DNA of 42,957 nt from Bacteroidota bacterium (lineage in GTDB: Bacteria > Bacteroidota > Bacteroidia > Chitinophagales > Saprospiraceae), in the NCBI GenBank assembly GCA_024743405.1, contig JANSWP010000062.1:1-42957 (forward strand), read 5' to 3'. Every line of letters starts with the position of its first letter. Position 1 is the first letter of the stretch. A model generated the notes under the pieces. That model was not told the DNA's origin. It saw only the letters and a list, made by a program, of their open reading frames with translations, and did not search any database. Made by a program: the position numbers and the translations under genes. Shown here piece after piece: positions 32,632 through 42,850 of the stretch.

Positions 32632-33138
32632 ATGAAAAAATACGACGAAAACTTCCGCGATTTATTAATTACTGAAACAAAAAGACGACTATTTGAAGAA
32701 AGTGTTACAAGGCTCAAAAAATGCCTAAATCAGTTGACGGAAGAGGAAACCTGGTACCGCCCGAATGAACATTCGAATAGTATGGGAAACATCACTTTGC
32801 ACTTATGTGGTAATGTGCGACAATGGATTTTGACTGGCTTGGGAAAACAAAATGATAATAGAACTCGTCAACAAGAGTTTGATGAGCGTGGCCCAATTTC
32901 AACTAAAGCCTTAATACAAAAAGTTGATAATTTGATGTTAGAGGTAGAAAAAGTACTTGATTCTATAACCTCCGAAATGCTTTTAGAAAAACATAAGGTT
33001 CAGGTTTATGAAGAGACAGGGTTGAGCATTTTAGTCCATGTAGTAGAGCATTTCTCTTATCATGTTGGACAAATAACTTATTTTGTCAAGTGGTGTAAGG
33101 ACATAGACACGAAGTATTATGAAGAAGATCTTGGTTGA
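32632..33138 (+). CDS. DinB-like (DUF1572-type) four-helix protein
   Basis: The ATG at 32632 (168 residues) is preferred to the upstream frame opening at 32617. The DinB/YfiT four-helix fold is indicated by LTEEETWYRPNEHSNSMGNITLHLCGNVRQW and by HVVEHFSYHVGQITYF near the C-terminus; the three His (helix 2 and the last HxxxHxxYH) would bind a divalent metal. Members include thiol transferases and many of unknown role. CAATTTTG at 32620-32627 is a near match to the -7 consensus and would start transcription at or next to the ATG (leaderless mRNA). Confidence 0.85.
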   Translation: MKKYDENFRDLLITETKRRLFEESVTRLKKCLNQLTEEETWYRPNEHSNSMGNITLHLCGNVRQWILTGLGKQNDNRTRQQEFDERGPISTKALIQKVDNLMLEVEKVLDSITSEMLLEKHKVQVYEETGLSILVHVVEHFSYHVGQITYFVKWCKDIDTKYYEEDLG

Positions 33139-33160
33139 GTACAGGTATTCTTGGCTCTTA

Positions 33161-33330
33161 AGTAAGTGCTTGGACAGAAATAAGTTCCATATTTGACGAA
33201 AACTATTTATTTGCCAGAAGAGGCAAAAAGTACAGGCATATCCTTAGATATGGCGAGCATTTTTAACGAAATATGGTGAAAAAATAGTCCGTCATAATGT
33301 GTGTAAGTTATTTCTGTCCAAGCACTTACT
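33161..33330. mobile_element. MITE-like palindromic element, family A copy 2
   Basis: This 170-bp element has perfect 23-bp terminal inverted repeats (33161-33183 and 33308-33330; they include AAGTGCTTGGACAGAAATAA). It is nearly identical throughout to 6065-6235, including GAGGCAAAAAG, the ATGGCGAGCATTTTTAACG core and AGTCCGTCATAAT. There is no ORF. Confidence 0.9.
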
Positions 33331-33347
33331 TATTTATCTGCAAAAAC

Positions 33348-34603
33348 CTAATTAAAGCTGACCTGAAAAGTCATCGAAACGGCATGATGTATACTTCGGG
33401 CTTCTAAAAATAAATGTTTGCCATTACTTCCTAGATCATTCAAAAATAACCTTGGCGGGGAAAAATCCTTCAAATATTGATAACTGAAGGAGAAGGATAT
33501 TATACGGTTTTGGTTCCAAAGTTTGGTTGGAAAGAAGATCGTTAAAGAAGATTGTAGATCCATTCGCCAATCCATTCGGTTATCAGATTGCTCGCCAAGA
33601 TTGACTTTCTCCTGCCATTCCCAAGGCATTGGTAATTTAAAATAAGGTCGAAATTTTAAATTACCAATGGGTTTGGTTGGATATCTACAGTGGGTCTTAC
33701 TGTCCATCGCCAAGTGTGCTTATTAGCTTGTTCTTCAAACAATTGTTCCTCACCATCTATTTTGGTCAAAGTACCAGACAGTTTGGCAATTTCTGTTTCG
33801 GAGGTAACACCTAGGAGTAATGCTGCTCTCCATTTTGCATATGTTTTTATGGTGGTCGCTCTGGCATTTTTCCATGATTTACGAAGGGTGGCAAGGTCGT
33901 TTTTTGTACTTGAAATAAGTTGCTTTCGGTCGGACTCATCCCAATTTTCTTTCTCTTTTTTAGTCTGATTCTCCCAAACTTCAAACCATTCAGCATCAGA
34001 AAAAACCGAGGATGTATCAAAGTCAATTTGGTTTAAATTTTGGATGATTTGGTTCCCATCTCCCACCAAATTATCATCTGACAACCCACCAAAGATAGGA
34101 AGGATGATCCCTCCGCCTAATTCATATCGTTGATCAATATTCATGAAATTATCTGTAAATCGGTCAAGATAAATATAACTCTCCGTTTCCTGCGTAAAGT
34201 TATAATCATAGGTCATTCGAAGATTCGAAACATTTTCTCTAAAGACATTATTATCTAATCGAACTCGAACGCTTGAAGAAACGCTCAATTGACCAGGGTA
34301 AAATCCTTTTTTAAAATTCAAACCGGCATTGGCGACATAAATGGATCGATCCTCTGCTTCATCGCCATTAAGACCAAACCGGACAGTACTATTAAACCGA
34401 GATTGCTTGATTTCGTGGTTTCGCAAAAACAATATGGCTTCCCAGAATGGTTTCGCTTTTTTAACATCTTGTGGATTAAGTGACTCAGGGTTAAGTGAGT
34501 CATATTTTTTGATTAAATCAGCGGTTATTTGTGAGTGACTTGAAATGGCAAATAACAGGAGTCCAGAACATAGGATTATTTTCAAATAGTTGTTTTTTTT
34601 CAT
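33348..34603 (-). pseudogene. Frameshifted exported beta-barrel-like protein gene
   Basis: The first frame (34603-33656, 315 residues) begins with a signal peptide (MKKNNYLKIILCSGLLLFA...SHSQ). It has outer-membrane-like beta strands (FNSTVRFGLNGD, GQLSVSSSVRVRLDNN, LRMTYDYNFTQETESYIYL) and a charged helical insert. It ends abruptly as VDIQPNPLVI then stop. The next frame (33713-33348) continues naturally as PIGNLKFRPYFKLPMPWEW and finishes with a beta-strand end (VSMTFQVSFN). A single-base change near 33668-33672 would join them. It could be a real pseudogene, a sequencing error or, less likely, programmed frameshifting. No family is recognised. Confidence 0.7.
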
Positions 34604-34889
34604 GTCATTTGGTTTAGTTGAATGCTTAAACTTAAGTGTGAAAGTAGTAAAATTGGATAATTTGAAATGATCCCAAAATAATACAACTCTTGTTCTTTAT
34701 GAATAAAAAACTACCTTCGCGCCTTTTTTTGAAAAAATGAAGCATTGACTGAAAGTATAGATAGAGAATAGTCTTGATTCCAAAAGTATTAACTGACATT
34801 TCTATATAATTCCTTTTTTATTCTTTAGACATGTTATTTTTCTTTAGTGATTTTGATCCTTTCGTGAAAGCTTCCTATTTATTTATCCT

Positions 34890-36422
34890 ATGATCAAGAA
34901 GTATTTTAATTTATTCGATTTATCCCAAAAAGTAGATTATAAAAATGAAATCCTCTCTGGCTTAACGGTTGCATTAGCGTTGATTCCGGAAGCGGTTGCC
35001 TTTGCGCTTATAGCAGGGCTTTCGCCATTGACTGGTTTGTACGCTGCGTTTGTGATGGGATTGGTGACATCTATTTTTGGAGGACGTCCAGGCATGATTT
35101 CGGGCGCAACCGGTGCAGTAGCGGTAGTTTTGGTGACTTTGGCTCAATCTCATGGAGTGGAATATATTTTTGCTACTGTTATTTTAGCAGGTATCATCCA
35201 AGCTGGGGCAGGAGTTTTGAGGCTTGGGAAATTGATGCGTCTGGTACCACATCCTGTTATTTTTGGTTTTGTGAATGGTCTCGCCATTATCATTTTCATG
35301 TCTCAATTAGACCAGTTTAAGGACGCTGAAGGCACCTGGTTGACAGGAACTCCGCTTTATGTATTGCTCGGATTGGTTGCATTGACTATGTTAATTATTT
35401 GGGGACTACCAAAACTAACGAAGGTCGTTCCTTCTTCTTTGGTAGCTATTTTGACTATTTTTGGGGTAGTCGTTGGTTTTGGAATAGACACTAAAACAGT
35501 TGGGGATATGGCTTCGATTCAGGGTGGTTTTCCACCTTTTCATATACCTAGTATCCCTTTTAATTTTGAGTCGTTAGTGGTCATTTTCCCTTATGCTGCG
35601 ATTATGGCGGCAGTTGGATTGATTGAAAGTTTATTGACATTGAACATTATTGATGAAATAACAGAAACGCGTGGACGAGGGAATAAAGAAGCAGTAGCCC
35701 AGGGTATCGCCAATATTTGTTCAGGTTTTCTATCTGGAATGGGAGGGTGTGCGATGATTGGTCAGAGTTTGATCAATATCTCTTCGGGAGCTAGAGCTCG
35801 ATTGTCAGGAATATTTGCTGCAGTTATGCTTTTGGTTTTCATTATGTTTGGTGCCAATCTAATTGAAAAATTACCGATGGCTGCTCTTACTGGACTGATG
35901 ATTATGGTGGCAATTGGTACTTTCGAATGGGCAAGTTTTAGAACCATTAACCGAATGCCGAAATCTGATATTTTCGTTATGGCGATGGTTACTTTAGTGA
36001 CAGCAGTTCTTCACAATCTTGCCTTAGCGGTCATTGTAGGAGTGATTATCGCGGCATTAGTATTTGCATGGGATAATGCAAAACGCATTCGGGCTAGAAA
36101 GCACATTGACGAAAAAGGTATCAAACATTATGAAATATACGGACCTCTTTTCTTTGGTTCGGTTACGCTATTTAATTCAAAATTTGATGTAATCAATGAT
36201 CCTGATGAGGTGATTATTGACTTTGAAGAAAGTAGAGTAGTGGATATGTCTGCGATAGAGGCACTTAATAAGATAACCGAGCGCTATCACAAGGTGGGCA
36301 AAAAAGTTCATCTAAAACATCTAAGTAAAGACTGTAGAAGGTTACTTAATAATGCAGATGCAATTATTGATGTAAATGTATTGGAAGATCCTACTTATAA
36401 GTTGGTGGTTGATAAGGTATAA
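34890..36422 (+). CDS. SulP-family anion transporter with STAS domain
   Basis: The 510 residues begin with the SulP opening EILSGLTVALALIPEAVAFALIAGLSPLTGLYAAF and GGRPGMISGATGAVAVV. About 10-12 membrane segments follow, then a cytoplasmic STAS domain from ~residue 410 (HYEIYGPLFFGSVTLF; VIIDFEESRVVDMSAIEAL). SulP proteins exchange or cotransport sulfate, bicarbonate or other anions across the inner membrane; which one cannot be told from sequence. It stands alone, with 117 bp to crtD. Confidence 0.93.
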   Translation: MIKKYFNLFDLSQKVDYKNEILSGLTVALALIPEAVAFALIAGLSPLTGLYAAFVMGLVTSIFGGRPGMISGATGAVAVVLVTLAQSHGVEYIFATVILAGIIQAGAGVLRLGKLMRLVPHPVIFGFVNGLAIIIFMSQLDQFKDAEGTWLTGTPLYVLLGLVALTMLIIWGLPKLTKVVPSSLVAILTIFGVVVGFGIDTKTVGDMASIQGGFPPFHIPSIPFNFESLVVIFPYAAIMAAVGLIESLLTLNIIDEITETRGRGNKEAVAQGIANICSGFLSGMGGCAMIGQSLINISSGARARLSGIFAAVMLLVFIMFGANLIEKLPMAALTGLMIMVAIGTFEWASFRTINRMPKSDIFVMAMVTLVTAVLHNLALAVIVGVIIAALVFAWDNAKRIRARKHIDEKGIKHYEIYGPLFFGSVTLFNSKFDVINDPDEVIIDFEESRVVDMSAIEALNKITERYHKVGKKVHLKHLSKDCRRLLNNADAIIDVNVLEDPTYKLVVDKV

Positions 36423-36515
36423 TTAAACTTCCATAGTCTATGACTGAAATGCTTATTTTGGATCTATTTTTATATCTTGGGTGAATAGCAACAAATTGTA
36501 AATACTACTGTTTAG

Positions 36516-38015
<1,500 letters not shown>

Positions 38016-38029
38016 AAGAGATCATAAGT

Positions 38030-38698
38030 ATGAAAATAGCATTTCAATTAAAAGAATACATAATAAGCTTGGACAAGCAGATATTTTCTATTTTAATAGT
38101 CTGGCTATTTCATATTTCGGCTATTATTGGTATCTTTTTAGGCTTTTTTGATTTTTTTATTCCCAAAACCTTCTTAAATCTCGGTATTGCATTTGGCTTA
38201 TTAATGTGGGTTTTTCCAATAGATTCGGTAAAAAAAGTACTCCTGACTTTTTTGTTTTTTAGTGTTGGAATGTTTGTCGAGTATTTAGGAGTAAATTTTG
38301 GATTATTGTTCGGAGAATATAGCTATGGAGCGAACCTTGGATTAAAGTTTCAGGGAGTACCTTGGCTCATTGGCATCAATTGGGCGATGTTGATTTTGAT
38401 TACAGGAGCGATTGCGAATAAATTCAAATTGTCAAAGTTTCTTAAAATTATTATTGGTGCTAGTTTAATGATTGTATTAGATTTTCCGATGGAAGTGGCG
38501 GCACCCATTTTCGATTTTTGGGAATTTTCTGGCGGAGTGGCTCCTTTCCAAAATTATATTGCCTGGTTTTTAATTGCTAGTGTATTACACGGTGTTTTTC
38601 AATGGGCAAACTTGGATGGAGATTTCCGGTTTTCGGTACATTTATATATTTGTCAACTAGTATTTTTTACCTTTTTCTATGTCTTATATAGTATATGA
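38030..38698 (+). CDS. cruF: Carotenoid 1,2-hydratase CruF-like membrane protein
   Basis: The ATG at 38030 gives 222 residues; a TTG at 38012 overlapping crtD is unlikely. Six or seven membrane segments contain the CruF/COG2324 pattern, such as GMFVEYLGVNFGLLFGEYSYG, GVPWLIGINWAML and IVLDFPMEVAAPIFDFWEFSGGVAP. CruF adds water to the 1',2' double bond of the acyclic end of gamma-carotene-type molecules. Its place between crtD and crtY (20-bp overlap with crtY) supports the assignment. Confidence 0.88.
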   Translation: MKIAFQLKEYIISLDKQIFSILIVWLFHISAIIGIFLGFFDFFIPKTFLNLGIAFGLLMWVFPIDSVKKVLLTFLFFSVGMFVEYLGVNFGLLFGEYSYGANLGLKFQGVPWLIGINWAMLILITGAIANKFKLSKFLKIIIGASLMIVLDFPMEVAAPIFDFWEFSGGVAPFQNYIAWFLIASVLHGVFQWANLDGDFRFSVHLYICQLVFFTFFYVLYSI

Positions 38699-39836
38699 TT
38701 TTGCCATAATTGGAGCTGGTGCAGCAGGATTGCACTTAGCACAAGCCATGTTAGAAGATGAGTGGTTTGAGGATAAAAAGATATTGATATTGGAGAGAGA
38801 TGACAAAGCAACAGATGACCGAACTTGGAGTTACTGGGAAAAAGGAGTCGGGAAATGGGATGACTTGATAGCGAAGCGTTGGGATACCGGATTATTTAAT
38901 ACCAATAGAAAAAGTATTAACCTTCATTTAGCTCCCTATCATTATAAAATGCTTCATTCCATTGACTTTTATCAATATGCCAAGAAGCGTATTCTTAATT
39001 CGAAAAATCAAGCTTGGGTAAAAGAAGAGGTGAAATCTGTGGTTCCGGGGACGATTGTTAAAATTCATGGATCGAAAGGAATCTATCAAGCTAAACAAGT
39101 TTTTGATAGCCGAATTGATGGTGATTTCAAAACGGCAAGAGATAAATATTTTCGGGTTATCCAGCATTTTAAAGGTTGGGTGATAGAGACAAAAGATCCG
39201 GTTTTCGATCCAGATACATTTGTCATGATGGATTACCGTATCAAGTGGAAAAATAACACCAGCTTTACCTATATACTTCCTACCTCTCCCTATAGCGCAA
39301 TGGTCGAGTTCACCTTATTTAACCTCGAATTGATAGATGATCATGAATATGATGAACTATTGAGAAAATATATCAATGAGATTCTGAAAATAAAGGATTA
39401 TACCGTTGTAAAAACAGAGTATGGTATTATACCAATGAGCAACTATCCATTTCACCGATCGAATAAAGAAGGAATTACTAAAATAGGAACAGCGGGCTCT
39501 TGGGTAAAACCTTCTTCAGGTTATGCATTCAAAAATATTGAGAAAATGGCGGGCAAAGTAGTCGAAAATTTAAAGCATAATCGAAGTCCTTCTAAAGGTT
39601 TATTAACTCCTCGGTTTCGATTTTACGATACGCTTTATTTAGATGTATTTAGTAATGATAATGCTTCGGGGGAGTTCGTCTTTGAGACTATGTTTACCAA
39701 AAATTCGATTCAACAAATTTTCAAGTTTTTGGATGAAGAAACGAGCTTTTCGGAGGAGTTGAAGATTATGATCGGTTTCGATCCACGTCCTTTTTTGAAT
39801 GCCTTATTGTATAATATTTCGGGAGTCAGGTTCTAA
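38679..39836 (+). CDS. crtY: Lycopene cyclase, CrtY type
   Basis: The 385 residues have an N-terminal FAD/NAD motif (DFAIIGAGAAGLHLAQAML) and CrtY-family signatures DRTWSYWEKG, VFDSRIDGD, the central YILPTSPYSAMVEFTLF and IGTAGSWVKPSSGYAFKNIEKMA. The enzyme makes beta-ionone rings from psi ends of lycopene without net redox change. With CruF acting on the other end, the product is probably monocyclic (gamma-carotene). It is coupled to cruF by overlap, and a palindromic element overlaps its stop codon. Confidence 0.92.
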   Translation: MSYIVYDFAIIGAGAAGLHLAQAMLEDEWFEDKKILILERDDKATDDRTWSYWEKGVGKWDDLIAKRWDTGLFNTNRKSINLHLAPYHYKMLHSIDFYQYAKKRILNSKNQAWVKEEVKSVVPGTIVKIHGSKGIYQAKQVFDSRIDGDFKTARDKYFRVIQHFKGWVIETKDPVFDPDTFVMMDYRIKWKNNTSFTYILPTSPYSAMVEFTLFNLELIDDHEYDELLRKYINEILKIKDYTVVKTEYGIIPMSNYPFHRSNKEGITKIGTAGSWVKPSSGYAFKNIEKMAGKVVENLKHNRSPSKGLLTPRFRFYDTLYLDVFSNDNASGEFVFETMFTKNSIQQIFKFLDEETSFSEELKIMIGFDPRPFLNALLYNISGVRF

Positions 39837-39908
39837 GTAACGAGGGATTAATAAAACGCACAAAATTGACGAGTCCAGATTAGCGTTTTATTATCCTCTC
39901 GTTACTAA
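39834..39908. mobile_element. Short palindromic element, family D
   Basis: The 75-bp element has long inverted repeats (TAAGTAACGAGGGATTAATA... and its near-complement ...TATCCTCTCGTTACTAA) with GCGTTTTATTA internally. The TTAGTAACG ends recall family C. It includes the crtY stop codon and could double as a terminator. Confidence 0.7.
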
Positions 39909-39919
39909 ATTCATATTTA

Positions 39920-40849
39920 ATGCAAAAACTAACCAACTGTCCTGTTTGTCAATTTTCGCAATTGAATTCCTTTATTCAGACTAAAGCGCAAATGCATCCG
40001 GGCGAAGAATCCTTCAATTTTGATAAATGTGCTCAATGTGGATTTGTATTCCTTAATCCAAGAGTAACTCCGGAAAATTTAATGGCGTATTACACCAGCT
40101 ATTATTTGCCTTATAGAGGTTCAAAAGCATGGGGGAGGTACGAAAATCTTGTCGAAGGTAGCCAAGTCAAGTTGGATAACAAGCGCGTAAGTGTTGTTCG
40201 GAAATTTCATCCAATGACGGCCGATTCTTTGCTTTTAGATGTAGGATGTGGTAAGCCGACATTCTTAAAGGAATGTTTAAATAGCTTCAAATGTAAAGTT
40301 TTAGGAATCGACTTTTCGGATGAGGGATGGCAGGAAAAAAATGGAAACTTTGAGGGATTGAATTTACAAGTTGGGGAGGTAAAAGACTTACCAGCCAATA
40401 TTCAACCTGATGTCATCTCGATGTGGCATTATTTAGAACATGATTACTACCCACTTGAAAACTTGAAAGAGCTCCGAAAACGAGCAAAAAAGGACACCAC
40501 ATTAATTATAGAGGTTCCAAATGTAGACTCTGAAAGTCGCAAAAAATATGGCAAACATTGGGCTGGCTGGCATACGCCGAGACATACTTCGTTGTTTTCT
40601 CCCAAGACCATTCGAAGGTTATTGAATAATAGTGGCTGGGAAACTAAAACGGTACTGACCTACGGTACTTTAGACCCTTACATTCTCTATTGGATGAGTA
40701 AAATGGAACAAAAAGGTATTGAATGGGATAAGAATATGGAAGAGGAGTTCGTCAGTTATGTAGCTGGAATGATTGCTTTTACGCCTAAAAAATGGTTTCA
40801 ACGGCAACGATCTCTAGGCATTTTAACGGCTATTGCAACACCCAAATAA
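39920..40849 (+). CDS. Class I SAM-dependent methyltransferase with N-terminal zinc ribbon
   Basis: In 309 residues, two CxxC pairs (CPVC near residue 8 and CAQC near residue 37, followed by GFVFLNPRV) form a probable zinc site. Methyltransferase motifs follow: LLLDVGCGKPTFLKE (motif I), VLGIDFSDEG (II), MWHYLEHDYYP and TTLIIEVPNVDSES. The family commonly methylates sugars or lipid-linked intermediates. It lies just downstream of the carotenoid genes on the same strand, so carotenoid or carotenoid-glycoside methylation is possible but not shown. Confidence 0.85.
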   Translation: MQKLTNCPVCQFSQLNSFIQTKAQMHPGEESFNFDKCAQCGFVFLNPRVTPENLMAYYTSYYLPYRGSKAWGRYENLVEGSQVKLDNKRVSVVRKFHPMTADSLLLDVGCGKPTFLKECLNSFKCKVLGIDFSDEGWQEKNGNFEGLNLQVGEVKDLPANIQPDVISMWHYLEHDYYPLENLKELRKRAKKDTTLIIEVPNVDSESRKKYGKHWAGWHTPRHTSLFSPKTIRRLLNNSGWETKTVLTYGTLDPYILYWMSKMEQKGIEWDKNMEEEFVSYVAGMIAFTPKKWFQRQRSLGILTAIATPK

Positions 40850-40866
40850 TACATTCAAATAATTGA

Positions 40867-41574
40867 TTAAAGGTGGGGTAGAGGGTTTTTGCCTTCCCAG
40901 GTTCCAATAGACTTGTAAGGTTGGAATCGAGAGAATAACTCTTCTTTGTACCAATCTAAGGCTCGTGTTTTTTTGATAGCTACTTGATGTTCTTTACTTT
41001 GATAGGCAAATTGCTTGACAGATGCTAAGTCTTTCCATAGGCTAAAAGTCGCCATTTGAATAATGGGTATTTCTCCAATACCCTTCGTGTAAATTAGCCC
41101 TTTATTATTACTTAAAGATTTATGAGAGGTGGGGACATATTTCCAAAAATGAGGCAGTTTTTTAATTTTTATAGTTGCTCTTGTGATGACAGCAATCAAT
41201 GGGTTATTATCCGATAAGGAGTCGCTCTTTTTAAAAGGGTTTCCGCCTGACCATAGGCCAGCAGCCGAAATGTTTTTCATATAGAGCGTCCATAATTCAG
41301 AGGTGTGATCTTGGTATTTTTTGATGAGCAGACTTTCCTTAAAAAAGGCATCTGCATCCGCTTCACTCTCCCAAATTTGCAATAAACTATACACCGACCA
41401 GTCAGGGAGAGGATTGAAACCCAGTCCTTTGCCACTTCCCATCAATTTGTAAAAAGATAAACCCGGTGTTTTTACTAAATCGGAATGGGCAAATTGCATC
41501 ATTTGAAATGCCCATAGTTTATTCCTTAAACCGGCATATCTAAAAAAGGTAATGGTGGTAATTTGTTGACTCAC
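40867..41574 (-). CDS. crtA: Spheroidene monooxygenase (CrtA)-like carotenoid ketolase
   Basis: The 235 residues match CrtA in length and family-wide features: TFFRYAGLRNKLWAFQMMQFA, GLSFYKLMGSGKGLGFNPLP, DWSVYSLLQIWES, HTSELWTLYMKNISAAGLWSGGNPF and QMATFSLWKDL. CrtA introduces a 2-keto group on acyclic 1-hydroxy or 1-methoxy carotenoid ends using oxygen. It is convergent with the methyltransferase gene and 1 kb from crtY, so it probably acts on the CruF/CrtD-modified end. Confidence 0.82.
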   Translation of the reverse strand: MSQQITTITFFRYAGLRNKLWAFQMMQFAHSDLVKTPGLSFYKLMGSGKGLGFNPLPDWSVYSLLQIWESEADADAFFKESLLIKKYQDHTSELWTLYMKNISAAGLWSGGNPFKKSDSLSDNNPLIAVITRATIKIKKLPHFWKYVPTSHKSLSNNKGLIYTKGIGEIPIIQMATFSLWKDLASVKQFAYQSKEHQVAIKKTRALDWYKEELFSRFQPYKSIGTWEGKNPLPHL

Positions 41575-41591
41575 TATTATTTGATGGTTAT

Positions 41592-42269
41592 TTAATGCTG
41601 CTCTTCCTTCAATAACTCAGGAAATTTCTTTTTGAATCGATTGAGTCGTGGGATGGAAACATTGCGAATATAACCATGATTTGGGTGTAATCTTTCAAAA
41701 TTTTGGTGATATTCCTCTCCTATCCAAAATTTTTCGAAAGGTTTCACTTCAGCGGCAATCTCGGCATTTAGTTCTTTGGCTAAAGCAGCTTTTTTCTCTT
41801 CGATAATTTTCTTTTCTGCTTCATTCTTATAAAAAATAATAGAACGATATTGAGAACCTCGGTCTGGTCCTTGACCATTTACTTGAGTTGGATCTTGTGA
41901 ACCAAAGTAGACATCAACCAAAGTAGCAAAATCTACTACAGACGGATCATAGATGATTTCGACAGCCTCTGCATGTCCTGTTCTTCCAGTATTGCTTTCT
42001 TCGTAAGTTGGATTTTTAGTGTGTCCACCAGCATAACCTGAAATGGATTCATGAACGCCCTTCACCGATTCATATACTGCTTCAACACACCAAAAACAAC
42101 CACTTGCAAAATAAGCAGTCTCTGACCCTTCAGGAATGTTGGAAACTGTTTTTGCTTTGGAACCGGAGTCGTTAGAAGAGGCTGTTTGTTGAGTTGAATT
42201 ACAACCAAATCCAAAGATAATTAGAAGACCAAATAAGGACAAAGCATTTTTTAAAATGGAGTATTGCAT
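41592..42269 (-). CDS. msrA: Lipoprotein peptide-methionine (S)-S-oxide reductase
   Basis: The ATG at 42269 (225 residues) gives a signal peptide with lipobox FGFGC (Cys23); a TTG at 42296 is rejected. The MsrA active site GCFWC has its catalytic Cys at 58, followed by GYAGGHTKNPTYEESNTGRTGHAEAVEI, FFGSQDPTQVNGQGPDRGSQYRSIIFY and a C-terminal YHQNF. It repairs methionine S-sulfoxide in exported proteins, outside the cytoplasm. It lies 17 bp upstream of the crtA-like gene on the same strand, and trxA is divergent 194 bp away. Confidence 0.94.
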   Translation of the reverse strand: MQYSILKNALSLFGLLIIFGFGCNSTQQTASSNDSGSKAKTVSNIPEGSETAYFASGCFWCVEAVYESVKGVHESISGYAGGHTKNPTYEESNTGRTGHAEAVEIIYDPSVVDFATLVDVYFGSQDPTQVNGQGPDRGSQYRSIIFYKNEAEKKIIEEKKAALAKELNAEIAAEVKPFEKFWIGEEYHQNFERLHPNHGYIRNVSIPRLNRFKKKFPELLKEEQH

Positions 42270-42414
42270 TGTTATTGATTTTTTATTCGTAAACAAGAAG
42301 TTGGGTCATATGTTTCCTCTAATTTATGTAAAATGTCTCTACTTCATATGAGTATCGGGACAAATAGACAAACTGTCGGGAAATTTTGGTAATGATTGAG
42401 GCTGTGATTAGGCT

Positions 42415-42422
42415 TAACTTTG
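42415..42422 (+). promoter_or_regulatory. Bacteroidota -7 element TAacTTTG for trxA
   Basis: TAACTTTG lies 41 bp upstream of the trxA ATG. A TTTG at 42385-42388 is present, but its 26-nt spacing is longer than usual. Confidence 0.5.
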
Positions 42423-42463
42423 TATCATAAATAAAGATTAATTTCAAACTAAACAAAAAAATT

Positions 42464-42778
42464 ATGAAAGCGATTAATTCAAATAAGCAATTTAATGACT
42501 TAGTAAATAGTGGAAAACCATTCGTTCTTGATTTTTATGCAGATTGGTGTGGACCTTGTCAAGCTCTTTTGCCAACCGTTGAAAAATTATCTAAAGAATT
42601 TGAAGGTCAAGTTGAAATCTTGAAAGTCAATGTAGATGAGCAAAGAGATCTTGCCGGCAAATTTAATATTAGAAGTATTCCTGCAATTTTCTTTTTACAA
42701 GAAAACAAAGTAGTTGACCGTAGTATCGGTGTGGCTTCTGAAACAGCTTTAAGGAATAAAGTGGCAGCTTTGGTGTAA
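42464..42778 (+). CDS. trxA: Thioredoxin
   Basis: The 104 residues form a single thioredoxin fold with the active-site WCGPC (Cys29 and Cys32 in FYADWCGPCQALLPTVEKL) and the cis-proline in IRSIPAIFFL. There is no signal peptide, so it is a cytoplasmic dithiol reductant for ribonucleotide reductase, peroxidases and similar partners. It has its own promoter and a very strong terminator. The divergent msrA is a chemically related neighbour, although MsrA is predicted to be exported. Confidence 0.95.
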   Translation: MKAINSNKQFNDLVNSGKPFVLDFYADWCGPCQALLPTVEKLSKEFEGQVEILKVNVDEQRDLAGKFNIRSIPAIFFLQENKVVDRSIGVASETALRNKVAALV

Positions 42779-42794
42779 GCATTGTAGAGATATA

Positions 42795-42838
42795 AAAGAA
42801 ACCGCCGTGTCTATTAATAAGGCACGGCGGTTTCTTTT
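42795..42838 (+). terminator. Rho-independent terminator of trxA
   Basis: GAAACCGCCGTG (42798-42809) pairs perfectly with CACGGCGGTTTC (42823-42834), followed by TTTTT. The stem extends further by A-T pairs. Confidence 0.9.
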
Positions 42839-42850
42839 TGCTATCTCAAT

